64,000 nucleotides of DNA, taken from NCBI RefSeq assembly GCF_038007305.1, contig NZ_JBBOWV010000001.1, forward strand, positions 1,505,001 to 1,569,000, written 5' to 3'. Positions 28,967 to 36,475 of this stretch are shown piece after piece. The notes below the pieces were generated by a model, which searched no databases, was not told the origin of the DNA, and saw only the letters and a list, made by a program, of their open reading frames with translations. The translations under genes were made by a program, and so were the position numbers. Position 1 is the first letter of the stretch, and each line of letters begins with the position of its first letter. Source of the stretch: Solibacillus sp. FSL W7-1436 (GTDB lineage: Bacteria > Bacillota > Bacilli > Bacillales_A > Planococcaceae).

Positions 28967-29338
28967 TTGATTTTTAATACACAGAGTACAATGCCTATTT
29001 ATATGCAAGTGGCGGAATGGATCGAAAATGAGATACTGGCAGACCGGCTGCTTCCGGAAGCGAAAGTTTATTCCCAGTATCAGCTTGCTGAAATTTTTAA
29101 TATTAATCCGGCAACAGCCGGGAAAGGTCTGACTGTTTTAGTGGAAAAAGAAGTTTTGTATAAAAAGAGAGGGCTTGGAATGTTCGTGATCGGGGATGCG
29201 AAACATCGGATTTTAACGACAAGACGAAGCGATACATTGACGAAGATGGCAAAGGATATTGTGGAAGAAGCAAAACGTTTAGCTGTGATGGATGAAGATT
29301 TGATTGAGCTGATCAGGCATATTCAAAAGGAAGGGTAG
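28967..29338 (+). CDS. GntR-family regulator, YtrA-like
   Basis: A 123-residue regulator. IFNTQSTMPIYMQVAEWIEN is the usual YtrA-subfamily start. The winged helix follows, with YSQYQLAEIFNINPATAGKG and LTVLVEKEVLYKKRGLGMFV. The short C-terminal tail (MAKDIVEEAKRL) is a two-helix dimer segment. An in-frame ATG at 28958 abuts the AGAAAGGA box, so TTG 28967 is preferred. YtrA-type regulators normally precede ABC transporter genes; here none follows, only a short decayed stretch, so the operon may have been lost. DnaA boxes lie directly upstream. Confidence 0.82.
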   Translation: MIFNTQSTMPIYMQVAEWIENEILADRLLPEAKVYSQYQLAEIFNINPATAGKGLTVLVEKEVLYKKRGLGMFVIGDAKHRILTTRRSDTLTKMAKDIVEEAKRLAVMDEDLIELIRHIQKEG

Positions 29339-29522
29339 AACGAATAGTTTGTCTATCTATTGATTCTTGAACTCTTCCAAGTACGAAAGCTATAATAATC
29401 CACTCGACGAATTAATTGGTAAACGGATTTTACACTTGAATGTTCCGAAACAGTTCAATATTATTGATAACGATGGGTGGTATTAGAGCTGCTTAAAACT
29501 CACAATGAATTGAGCGAATAAA
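29339..29522 (+). other. gap with a coding-like remnant
   Basis: One forward frame reads SSKYESYNNPLDELIGKRIL and then HLNVPKQFNIIDNDGWY before a TAG near 29486. It lacks a start codon and is preceded by a stop. It looks like the C-terminal fragment of a lost gene that followed the GntR regulator. I do not recognise the protein. Confidence 0.3.
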
Positions 29523-30341
29523 TTGAAAAAGTTATTGAAATTAATCATCTTTATAGGTGTTGTCTATCTATTTTTATATATAAATAATAATTGGCTTGTA
29601 AAGACCGATTATGTACATGAATCAGAGAAAGTTCCGGAGAGTTTTGATGGTTACCGGATTACCCAAGTGACCGATCTGCATGATGCCACATTCGGGGAAA
29701 ATCAGTCACGGTTAGCTGAAAAAGTGCGGGATACCAAACCGGATGTAATTTTCATAACGGGTGACTTAGTGGACAGTCGCCGTTATGACTTGGAAAACAG
29801 TTTGCAGGCTGTCCGCCAGTTAGTCGATATTACAGACGTTTACTATGTACTTGGAAATCACGAAGTTGCATTGAATTTAACAGATGAAATTTATATGGCT
29901 TTAAATGAGCTCGGTGTTCATGTATTACCGAATGATGCGGTACAGCTGGAGCGTAACGGAGAGCACATCGTCATTGCGGGTATTGAGGACCCGTTAATGG
30001 GAAAAGAAGCGGGCGATTCGATTGATGAAGCGCTTTACAATATGGACCCGGATGCATTTAAAGTATTATTGTCGCACCGTCCTGAGCTGTTTGAAACATA
30101 TGTCGAGAAGGAAATGGATTTAGTGTTTACAGGGCATGCACATGGCGGCCAGATTCGTCTGCCATTTATCGGAGGACTTTTTGCGCCGACACAGGGTTTT
30201 ATGCCAAAATACACGGCAGGAATTTATGAAGAGCAGGAAACTGAAATGATCGTAAATAGGGGATTGGGGAACAGCTTGTTTCCTTACCGGATCTTTAATC
30301 TCCCTGAAATTTATGTCGTTGAGCTGAAGAAGGAAAGGTAG
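29523..30341 (+). CDS. membrane-anchored metallophosphoesterase (YkuE-like)
   Basis: A 272-residue calcineurin-like phosphoesterase with one N-terminal membrane helix (LLKLIIFIGVVYLFLYI), so the catalytic domain is outside. The metal motifs are all present: TDLHD (D-x-H), GDLVDSRR, LGNHE, LSHRPE and GHAHGGQIRLP. The family includes YkuE and UDP-2,3-diacylglucosamine-type hydrolases; in bacilli some are Tat-exported, but no twin arginine is seen. The start is TTG 29523 with a weak ribosome-binding site. The substrate is unknown. Confidence 0.87.
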   Translation: MKKLLKLIIFIGVVYLFLYINNNWLVKTDYVHESEKVPESFDGYRITQVTDLHDATFGENQSRLAEKVRDTKPDVIFITGDLVDSRRYDLENSLQAVRQLVDITDVYYVLGNHEVALNLTDEIYMALNELGVHVLPNDAVQLERNGEHIVIAGIEDPLMGKEAGDSIDEALYNMDPDAFKVLLSHRPELFETYVEKEMDLVFTGHAHGGQIRLPFIGGLFAPTQGFMPKYTAGIYEEQETEMIVNRGLGNSLFPYRIFNLPEIYVVELKKER

Positions 30342-30357
30342 TCAGTGGTTAGTAGTT

Positions 30358-30574
30358 TTCTAATATATTGTGCGGATTTTCTAATAAACTCGGAAAAGTT
30401 CTAATATAATGTGAAAGTTCTAATAAATAATCAAGAAGTCCTAAAATAGGGTCCCGATCTTCTAATAAACAGGTGAACTGTTCAAATAAAGTATGTCATT
30501 GTTCTAATAAAGCCGAAAAAGTTCTAATATATTGCACGCCTCTTTAATAAATGGCAGCAATCCAGTTCTAAAAA
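30358..30574 (-). repeat. second intergenic 21-bp-period array, inverted relative to the first
   Basis: The core TTCTAATA(T/A), complement of (T/A)TATTAGAA, starts at 30358, 30379, 30399, 30418, 30439 (TCCTAAAAT), 30460, 30481 (TTCAAATAA), 30502, 30522, 30542 (CTTTAATAA) and 30566 (TTCTAAAAA). Steps are 19-21 bp, mostly 21, until the last. Several spacers read, on the minus strand, CTTTTTCGG or CTTTTCCGA. It fills the space between the phosphoesterase and rhodanese genes and holds no gene. Its orientation is opposite to the array at 12291-12608. Confidence 0.88.
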
Positions 30575-30642
30575 TGCAAAATATTCGTAAGCTTATGCAG
30601 ATTATCGTAAAATAAGTGAAAACAGATTTTAGGAGTATGCAA

Positions 30643-30999
30643 ATGGAAGGGATTATTACACTACTTGCAATGGTGGGAATCATTGTAATGATCGTGCGTT
30701 TTATGCCGAAAAAAGGCGTGAAATATATTACGGCAAAAGAACTGCAGCCTTTACTGGAAGATGAGAAATATGTATTTGTGGATGTCCGGACGGAAAAAGA
30801 ATATAAAGAGGCCCACATTCCTCAGTTTATTAATCGTCCGCTTGGAGCATATTTAGGGGACTTGCCGAAAGATCGACCGATTGTTGTCATTTGTCAAAGT
30901 GGTGCGCGCAGCAATAAAGCGTGCAAGGAACTCGTAAAGCTCGGTTATACCGATATAACAAATGTTCGTCGCGGTATGAATGGACTACGGGCAGGTTAA
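30643..30999 (+). CDS. membrane-anchored rhodanese-like protein
   Basis: A 118-residue protein. It has one N-terminal membrane helix (GIITLLAMVGIIVMIVRFM) followed by a single rhodanese domain. Conserved parts are FVDVRTEKEYKEAHIP and the active-site loop VICQSGARSNKA, with Cys84 as likely persulfide carrier. It is related to YqhL-type proteins. An in-frame GTG lies upstream, but TTAGGAG points to ATG 30643. It probably acts in sulfur transfer at the membrane; partner unknown. Confidence 0.88.
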   Translation: MEGIITLLAMVGIIVMIVRFMPKKGVKYITAKELQPLLEDEKYVFVDVRTEKEYKEAHIPQFINRPLGAYLGDLPKDRPIVVICQSGARSNKACKELVKLGYTDITNVRRGMNGLRAG

Positions 31000-31003
31000 A
31001 AGC

Positions 31004-31046
31004 AAAGAAGCTAATGAATGGTTCAAACCATCATTAGCTTCTTTTT
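31004..31046 (+). terminator. intrinsic terminator
   Basis: AAAGAAGCTAATGA pairs with TCATTAGCTTCTTT, followed by T residues. It ends the rhodanese gene. Confidence 0.88.
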
Positions 31047-31053
31047 CATTTAT

Positions 31054-31195
31054 CCCGCATTAATGGGTAGTAAGACTCCAACCTCCAGGTTTAGGCAGGG
31101 CAAAGGAATAGGCGGGTGATCAACTACCCGTAAAAGCCCGATTGGTTCAACTAACAATCCGTGGGGAAACCTCCACGGATTGAAGTTTCACTTTA
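31054..31195 (+). mobile_element. solo IS200/IS605-derived mini-element with omega-RNA-like structure
   Basis: About 140 bp without a gene, bounded by TTTAT at 31049-31053 and at 31192-31196. The left end carries the palindromic hairpin CCCGCATTAATGGG. The interior has CCAACCTCCAGGTTTAGG and CGGGT-GATCAACT-ACCCG hairpins. The right end is a 9-bp stem, AATCCGTGG/CCACGGATT (31155-31180), followed by GAAGTTTCAC. From memory, these segments resemble the 3' ends of IS605-type tnpB elements of Bacillales, which encode the omega/reRNA guide scaffold, and TTTAT is a known target motif of such elements. No tnpA or tnpB remains. It ends exactly at the stop codon of the convergent AlaX gene. Alternative: an independent structured small RNA. 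Confidence 0.55.
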
Positions 31196-32368
31196 TCGAA
31201 CGGCTTCTTTCATTGCCTCAATCAGCGCTTCAGCTGAAACGGTTTTTTCACCGCCGCCCTGTACAAGTGCATCGTTTCCGCCGCCTTTACCATTAATGAG
31301 CGGTAAGGCTGCTGCAGAAATATCTTTCATCGATTTTGTTTGCTCAATACCCCGTGCCGCAACAAATTGCAGCTTGTCTTCATTATTGGCAACGAGAAGT
31401 GCGATTGCTTCACCGTTTTGCTGTGTAATAAAACGTGCCAGCTTCTGCAGGCTTTGAATCGAGCGGTTTTCGAATGCCGCTGCAGCAACTGTTTCATTTG
31501 CCAATTCTTTTGCTTCGAATTCAAGAAGGGCGTCTTGTGCTTCTGTTAAACTTTTCTCTGTTTGCTTCGCTGTTTTCACGAATTTACGCAACGCATCAGC
31601 GGCCTCTTCTTCCGGTGCGCTCAACTGGCGGGCTACATCGCTTAAAACCTGTTTACGCATAGCCAGCTGCTGTAACACGCGATTACCGCAGACAAAGTGT
31701 ACACGGATCTGCTTCTTCATTTTTTCCGTAGCTAAAATTTTCAACAAGCCTACTTGTCCGGTAGAGGTAGGATGTGTACCGCCACAGCCATTGTAGTCAT
31801 AGTCAGGGATAATGACTAACCGGATATCATCGTCGACTTTTACGTCTTTCCGTAAGTTATATTGCGCTAATTCTTCCTTTGTCACCCATTTCGTTTCAAT
31901 CGTACGGTTTTCCAATATAATTTCGTTAGCCCGTTTTTCCACTGCTGCCAGCTGATCTTCAGAAACTTCGCCAACATTTAAATCGATTGTGACAAGCTCT
32001 GTTCCCAAGTGGAAGCTCACTGTCGCCATATCGAACAGCTCCACAAAGGCTGCTGTTAAAATATGTTGTCCCGCATGTTGTTGCATATGGTCGAATCGGC
32101 GCGACCAATGAAGTTTCCCGGATATTTCCCCGGAAATATTCGACACATCGGCTGCCGTATAATGACGAATTTCTTCATCAATTTTCTCGACATCAAAAAT
32201 TTCCAAGTCATTAATCCAGCCGGTATCATTAGGTTGCCCGCCACCAGTAGGATAAAATGCAGTATTGTCCAGTACGATGAAATTTCCTGTTTCGTCTTGA
32301 CCAGTTTTCACAACTTGTGCCGTAAATTCCTTCATCATTGCATCTTCGTAATAAAATAGATTTTTCAA
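31193..32368 (-). CDS. alanyl-tRNA editing protein, AlaX-like with DHHA1 domain
   Basis: A 391-residue free-standing editing enzyme that would hydrolyse mischarged Ser- or Gly-tRNA(Ala). The editing domain begins LDNTAFYPTGGGQPNDTGW. The zinc-binding motifs are HMQQHAGQHIL (HxxxH) and CGGTHPTSTGQVGLL (CxxxH). A coiled-coil linker follows, and the C-terminal DHHA1-like domain ends with GKGGGNDALVQGGG, as in full-length AlaRS. The start is TTG 32368 with AAGGAG 9 bp upstream. Size matches the long AlaX form. Its stop lies at the edge of the IS605-type mini-element. Single gene. Confidence 0.9.
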   Translation of the reverse strand: MKNLFYYEDAMMKEFTAQVVKTGQDETGNFIVLDNTAFYPTGGGQPNDTGWINDLEIFDVEKIDEEIRHYTAADVSNISGEISGKLHWSRRFDHMQQHAGQHILTAAFVELFDMATVSFHLGTELVTIDLNVGEVSEDQLAAVEKRANEIILENRTIETKWVTKEELAQYNLRKDVKVDDDIRLVIIPDYDYNGCGGTHPTSTGQVGLLKILATEKMKKQIRVHFVCGNRVLQQLAMRKQVLSDVARQLSAPEEEAADALRKFVKTAKQTEKSLTEAQDALLEFEAKELANETVAAAAFENRSIQSLQKLARFITQQNGEAIALLVANNEDKLQFVAARGIEQTKSMKDISAAALPLINGKGGGNDALVQGGGEKTVSAEALIEAMKEAVR

Positions 32369-32501
32369 AGTCCATCACTCCTTAATTTCTAGTTTGTCAT
32401 ATGAAAACGTTGCTGTCACGGTGTAAATGATGATTGTTATTTGACGCGGGGCAATTTTCGTTTATGATAAAATAGAAGCATTTCCCGGAAGGAGCATGAA
32501 T

Positions 32502-32810
32502 ATGAATATTACGCAATTTTCAATAGAAGAAATTTTAGATCCGACAAAGATTATTGAAGGTAAGCGTTATGAGTTTTTATTAGATGTAGAAGTGGATGAG
32601 GAAGATGAACTGTATTCCGCTGCAGGTTTAGAGATTCGTGTGATTGTAGGGGTAATTGACCACAATGTACGCATCGTAAACTATTTTATTATTGATAAAG
32701 CCAATAATGAGTTTTTGGATTTTGCATTGGAAGAAGATGAAGAAGCGATGATTTTAGCGTTTTGCAAAGAAGAATTATCTGCTGATTCAAGTGAAACAGA
32801 AGCTGAATAA
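32502..32810 (+). CDS. small acidic DUF6509-like protein
   Basis: A 102-residue acidic protein: ITQFSIEEILDPTKIIEGKR then YEFLLDVEVDEEDELYSAAG, followed by IVNYFIIDKANNEFLDFALE. The LDPT/GKRYEF..V.EEDELY pattern resembles the DUF6509 family of bacilli (from memory). Two ATGs are in frame; AAGGAG favours 32502. No membrane segment. Function unknown. Confidence 0.65.
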   Translation: MNITQFSIEEILDPTKIIEGKRYEFLLDVEVDEEDELYSAAGLEIRVIVGVIDHNVRIVNYFIIDKANNEFLDFALEEDEEAMILAFCKEELSADSSETEAE

Positions 32811-32817
32811 TTGGTAT

Positions 32818-32849
32818 AAAAAAAGGTAGCGGATCCGCTACCTTTTTTA
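32818..32849. terminator. bidirectional terminator
   Basis: AAGGTAGCGGATCCGCTACCTT is a perfect inverted repeat with A before and T after. It serves both convergent neighbours. Confidence 0.9.
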
Positions 32850-33302
32850 ATCGGTATATTTTGTTTTTAACTGGTCTGCACCAATCCCGCCGATTACCAT
32901 TAATGTTAACGGCAAGAAGTTTGACAGAATTTTCGGCAAGCCTTCAGGAATAACAATGTCCAATCCTGCAAAAGAATTTAAGCCTATAATAATCAGTTTT
33001 GCTACCAATAAAAATACCCCTAATAAAAACACGCTATCAAAGAACGCTTTCCATTTCGGATATGCCAATTTCTTGCTATCCCGAATTACTTTTTCTTTCA
33101 ATTCCCCGTCACTCCTCAACATTTCATCAATCGTGATGCCAAACAGATCACTCAAATCAATGATTACTTCAATACTCGGATAGTTCTTCCCGGTTTCCCA
33201 TTTAGAAACGGATTGGCGACTAACATGAATTTTTTCGGCAAGATCTGCTTGTGACCAACCTCTTTTTTCTCGCTCTTTTTTTAATCGTTCACTAAAAATC
33301 AT
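32847..33302 (-). CDS. XRE-family regulator with C-terminal membrane helices
   Basis: A 151-residue protein. Residues about 5-60 are an XRE helix-turn-helix: WSQADLAEKIHVSRQSVSKW, then ETGKNYPSIEVIIDLSDLFG. The C-terminal part has two hydrophobic helices (SVFLLGVFLLVAKLIIIGL and LSNFLPLTLMVIGGIGADQL). Such membrane-tied XRE proteins are common in Firmicutes. The start at 33302 is preferred over 33311 because GGAAGGGG is better spaced. Target unknown. Confidence 0.85.
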   Translation of the reverse strand: MIFSERLKKEREKRGWSQADLAEKIHVSRQSVSKWETGKNYPSIEVIIDLSDLFGITIDEMLRSDGELKEKVIRDSKKLAYPKWKAFFDSVFLLGVFLLVAKLIIIGLNSFAGLDIVIPEGLPKILSNFLPLTLMVIGGIGADQLKTKYTD

Positions 33303-33453
33303 GTGAGTCATCCCCTTCCTTGTGTTTAAGTATTGATGAATTATACGGGTAAAGTAAAGCTAGTTATAGGTGCGTGAGGGCGCAACCTCGTGTTGCCACT
33401 GTAATTTCCGTAGTTTAATCATACATTAAGATAGTCCAAAAATAAAAAAATAT

Positions 33454-33500
33454 AAACAGGAGTATCCCGCAAAAATACTTTAACGGGATACTCCTGTTTT
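33454..33500 (-). terminator. intrinsic terminator
   Basis: AACAGGAGTATCCCG and CGGGATACTCCTGTT form a perfect 15-bp stem. On the minus strand a T-rich tract follows. It ends the gamma-glutamyltransferase gene. Confidence 0.9.
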
Positions 33501-33515
33501 GATGTAATCAACTAT

Positions 33516-35117
33516 TTACCAAGCGGAAATTGCACCATCTGTACGAGGCTCTGTTCCACCGTACAGCACTCCTGTTTTCGGGTCACGCCAAATGATTTGA
33601 CCGCGCCCGAAACTGCCGCCATCCACTGCAACATGAATGTTATGGCCTTTACGCTGCAATGCCTGCACCAAATAGCTAGGGAAGTGCGGTTCGACTTCAA
33701 TGCGCTTTTCCCCGATCCACTGCCACCTTGGCATATCAAGTGCTGCTTGAGGGTTAAGTGCGAAATCGATTGTGGATGTAATGACCTGAAAATGCCCCTG
33801 AGGCTGCATATAGCCACCCATTACGCCAAATGGACCGACAGCTTCATTATCCTTCGTCAAAAATCCTGGAATAATTGTATTGAATGTTCGTTTTCCGGGC
33901 TTCAGGAAGTTCGGATGTGTTTCATCCAGTGAGAAGTCATAGCCGCGGTTTTGAAGCGCTATACCTGTTTCCGGAATGACAATGCCTGAACCGAAGCCCA
34001 TATAGTTACTTTGAATATACGAGACCATATTGCCATCCGCATCGGCAGTTGCCAAATACACCGTCCCGCCTTTTGGAATGTCGAATGGTTTCGGATCAAG
34101 TGCTGTATCGCCGATTTCCGCAAAGCGTGATTCTCCGTAAGCTTTTGATAACAGTGTTTCGGCATCTACCGGCATGTCATTTGATTCTGTAATAAATGCT
34201 TTCCCGTCGGTATACGCAAGCTTCATCGCTTCGATCTGATTATGTAGATTTTCCGCATCCTGCCATTTTGGCTCGGCATGCTGATAAATGTTCAGTGCCA
34301 TCTGTGCAACAATCCCTTGGCCATTCGGCGGGATTTCCCATACATCATAGCCTTTGTAATGCATTTTAATGGGGTTTACCCACTCCGGCTCATAGCTTGC
34401 CAGATCTTCCTTTGAAATAAAGCCATTATGTTTTTTCATGAAGGCATCGATTTTGTCTGCGATTTCGCCTTTGTAGAAAGCAGCGCCATTTGTTTTGGCA
34501 ATTTTGCGCAATGTGTCTCCGAGTGCTGGAGAGTTCCAAACTTCTCCGATTTCCGGCATGCGGCCATCGATTGAAAATGTTTCAAACCAGTGCTGGAATT
34601 CTTCGGATGTGAAATTCTTTTTATACTTTTTATAGGCCGATTGCCAGTATTGTCCGAGTGTTACGGAAATCGGGTAGCCTTCTTCAGCATATGAGATGGC
34701 AGGAGCCAATACCTCGCTTAACGGCAATTTCCCGAATCGTTTTGATAAAGCTGCCCAAGCTGACGGTGTGCCTGGAACAGTAACAGGAATCACTCCATGC
34801 ATCGGAATTTGATCTAAACCTCGCTCTGTTAATGCTTCTTTGGAAATCGACTTGGGAGAAGGGCCAGATGCGTTTAACCCGTATAGCTCATCCTTCATCC
34901 AGACGAGCGCAAATGCATCCCCGCCGATTCCGTTTGATGTAGGCTCAACGACAGTAAGTGCCGCTGCTGTTGCGATTGCTGCATCGACTGCATTGCCGCC
35001 TTTTTTTAAAATATCCAGTCCGGCCTGTGCTGCGAGCGGCTGGGATGTTGCGACCATTCCACGATTGGCGATGACCGTATTACGCTTACTTGGAAATGGA
35101 TAATGTAAAAAGTCCAC
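33516..35117 (-). CDS. gamma-glutamyltransferase-family protein (YwrD-like, cytoplasmic)
   Basis: A 533-residue Ntn hydrolase. ANRGMVATSQPLAAQAGLDI opens the large subunit. The self-cleavage site is GGTVYLATADADGNMVSYIQ, with Thr352 as the nucleophile at the start of the small subunit. The classical TTH motif is TVY here. The product-binding G-G pair near the end (GPFGVMGGYMQPQGH) is present. No signal peptide is found, unlike secreted Ggt, so it resembles intracellular YwrD. The start is GTG 35117 behind GAGGGGG. It could hydrolyse glutathione-like or other gamma-glutamyl compounds. Confidence 0.9.
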   Translation of the reverse strand: MDFLHYPFPSKRNTVIANRGMVATSQPLAAQAGLDILKKGGNAVDAAIATAAALTVVEPTSNGIGGDAFALVWMKDELYGLNASGPSPKSISKEALTERGLDQIPMHGVIPVTVPGTPSAWAALSKRFGKLPLSEVLAPAISYAEEGYPISVTLGQYWQSAYKKYKKNFTSEEFQHWFETFSIDGRMPEIGEVWNSPALGDTLRKIAKTNGAAFYKGEIADKIDAFMKKHNGFISKEDLASYEPEWVNPIKMHYKGYDVWEIPPNGQGIVAQMALNIYQHAEPKWQDAENLHNQIEAMKLAYTDGKAFITESNDMPVDAETLLSKAYGESRFAEIGDTALDPKPFDIPKGGTVYLATADADGNMVSYIQSNYMGFGSGIVIPETGIALQNRGYDFSLDETHPNFLKPGKRTFNTIIPGFLTKDNEAVGPFGVMGGYMQPQGHFQVITSTIDFALNPQAALDMPRWQWIGEKRIEVEPHFPSYLVQALQRKGHNIHVAVDGGSFGRGQIIWRDPKTGVLYGGTEPRTDGAISAW

Positions 35118-35271
35118 AAAAAATCCCCCTCTGAAATTAATGCCTAATAAAATGAATATTACGGCTATTTTAGTACAGAAGGGGTTTTTTTACAATTTAA
35201 ATATTTCAGAATCCGAAATAAAAAGTTGCCCGAAAAGGGAATTCCACTTTCCAAACAACTCCATGATCATA

Positions 35272-36210
35272 TTATTTCAGCAATTCATCAATCCAGCGTT
35301 GCACTTTTAAGCCTTCCTCGAATGGTACGACAAAAGCTTCCTCGCCTAAAAGGACTTTTCGACATGCATCAAGCATTGTCTCAGGGATTTCGACAGGGGT
35401 AATTTTTACTTCCTGCTCATATGCTTTGCTTGTGTAAACCTCGGACCAATTTCGTAATGTTACAACTTTTTCTGTTCCGAAAATTTTAAAGTCGATGCGC
35501 TCTTCCTGACCGATACCTGCAAGCCCGTTAATGACCATCGGGATGCCGTTTGCTGTTTTTGCTAAAGCAGTTACCCCAACTTCACAAAGAGCTTCATCCT
35601 CAGGGTAAGCTGTTTCATGCGCCAAAATTTCAACATCGCCGAATAAATGATGCGTTAATTGTAAATAATGCGGGAAAATCTCCCGAATAAACCCGCCTTG
35701 CTCACGTGAAGCAATCCAAGAGTTTTGCTGCCATTTACGTGGCCATTCAGGGAAATATGTATGCAGCTCAATACGTGTAATGTCACCCATATCTTTTGCC
35801 ACCTCTTGTTTTAGCTGATGGACTGACGCACCGTACATTAACGGAAAGTGCATCGCTGTTTTTACATTCGCTTCATTTGCGATACGTACCATCGTTTCTC
35901 CGTCTGCTGCATCATGGGCAAGCGGTTTTTCCGATAAAATATGTAATTTGTGCTTAGCGATTTCTGCAGCAAGTGGTGCGTGACTGACAGGCGGTGTGCC
36001 AATATACACCCAGTCAGGTTTTAAATTCAAGAGCGCTTGTAAATCGTTAGTAGCGGGTACACTATATTTAGCAGCCAATTGTGCTGTACGTTCTTCGTTC
36101 GTATCAAAAATTGCCGCAATTTCATAATGTTCGTTTTGCAGTGCCTGGTTAATAATGCGTTCTCCGACAACACCAGTACCGATAATGCCAATCGTCATTG
36201 TTTTAGTCAT
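35272..36210 (-). CDS. Gfo/Idh/MocA-family oxidoreductase
   Basis: A 312-residue NAD(P)-dependent dehydrogenase. The Rossmann motif GIIGTGVVGERII is at the N-terminus. LSEKPLAHDAADGETMV is the family EKP motif with the catalytic lysine. GGFIREIFPHYLQLTHHLFG is the (G)GG..D..(x)H-like segment, with Asp replaced by Phe-Pro-His. It probably oxidises a sugar or cyclitol. It starts at ATG 36210 behind AAAGGAG. No sugar genes are adjacent. Confidence 0.87.
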   Translation of the reverse strand: MTKTMTIGIIGTGVVGERIINQALQNEHYEIAAIFDTNEERTAQLAAKYSVPATNDLQALLNLKPDWVYIGTPPVSHAPLAAEIAKHKLHILSEKPLAHDAADGETMVRIANEANVKTAMHFPLMYGASVHQLKQEVAKDMGDITRIELHTYFPEWPRKWQQNSWIASREQGGFIREIFPHYLQLTHHLFGDVEILAHETAYPEDEALCEVGVTALAKTANGIPMVINGLAGIGQEERIDFKIFGTEKVVTLRNWSEVYTSKAYEQEVKITPVEIPETMLDACRKVLLGEEAFVVPFEEGLKVQRWIDELLK

Positions 36211-36475
36211 TTAAATGGCTCCTTTTTATCAATTATACCTTGGCGAAATTGCGTCTGGATTCGGTACCGAATCGAATGACATCCACCGGAGGCTTAATTC
36301 TTTTGTGCGGTTTATGCCGGACGAAAGAAATATGGGATTTTTCTGATAGTTAGTGTAACATATTTTGGGAATACATAGGATTACGAAACAAAAGGAATGA
36401 TATGCTATTAATAGAAACGATATTTGGTAGCATTTTATTAAGAAAGTGAAAAGTGGATTGAGGAGTGGATCAAAT

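Noticed and set aside
12291-30574. The two inverted 21-bp arrays as ends of an 18-kb transposon
   Set aside because: The genes between (lutABC, mrp, housekeeping enzymes) are ordinary chromosomal genes, no transposase lies inside, and the arrays have unequal degenerate units.
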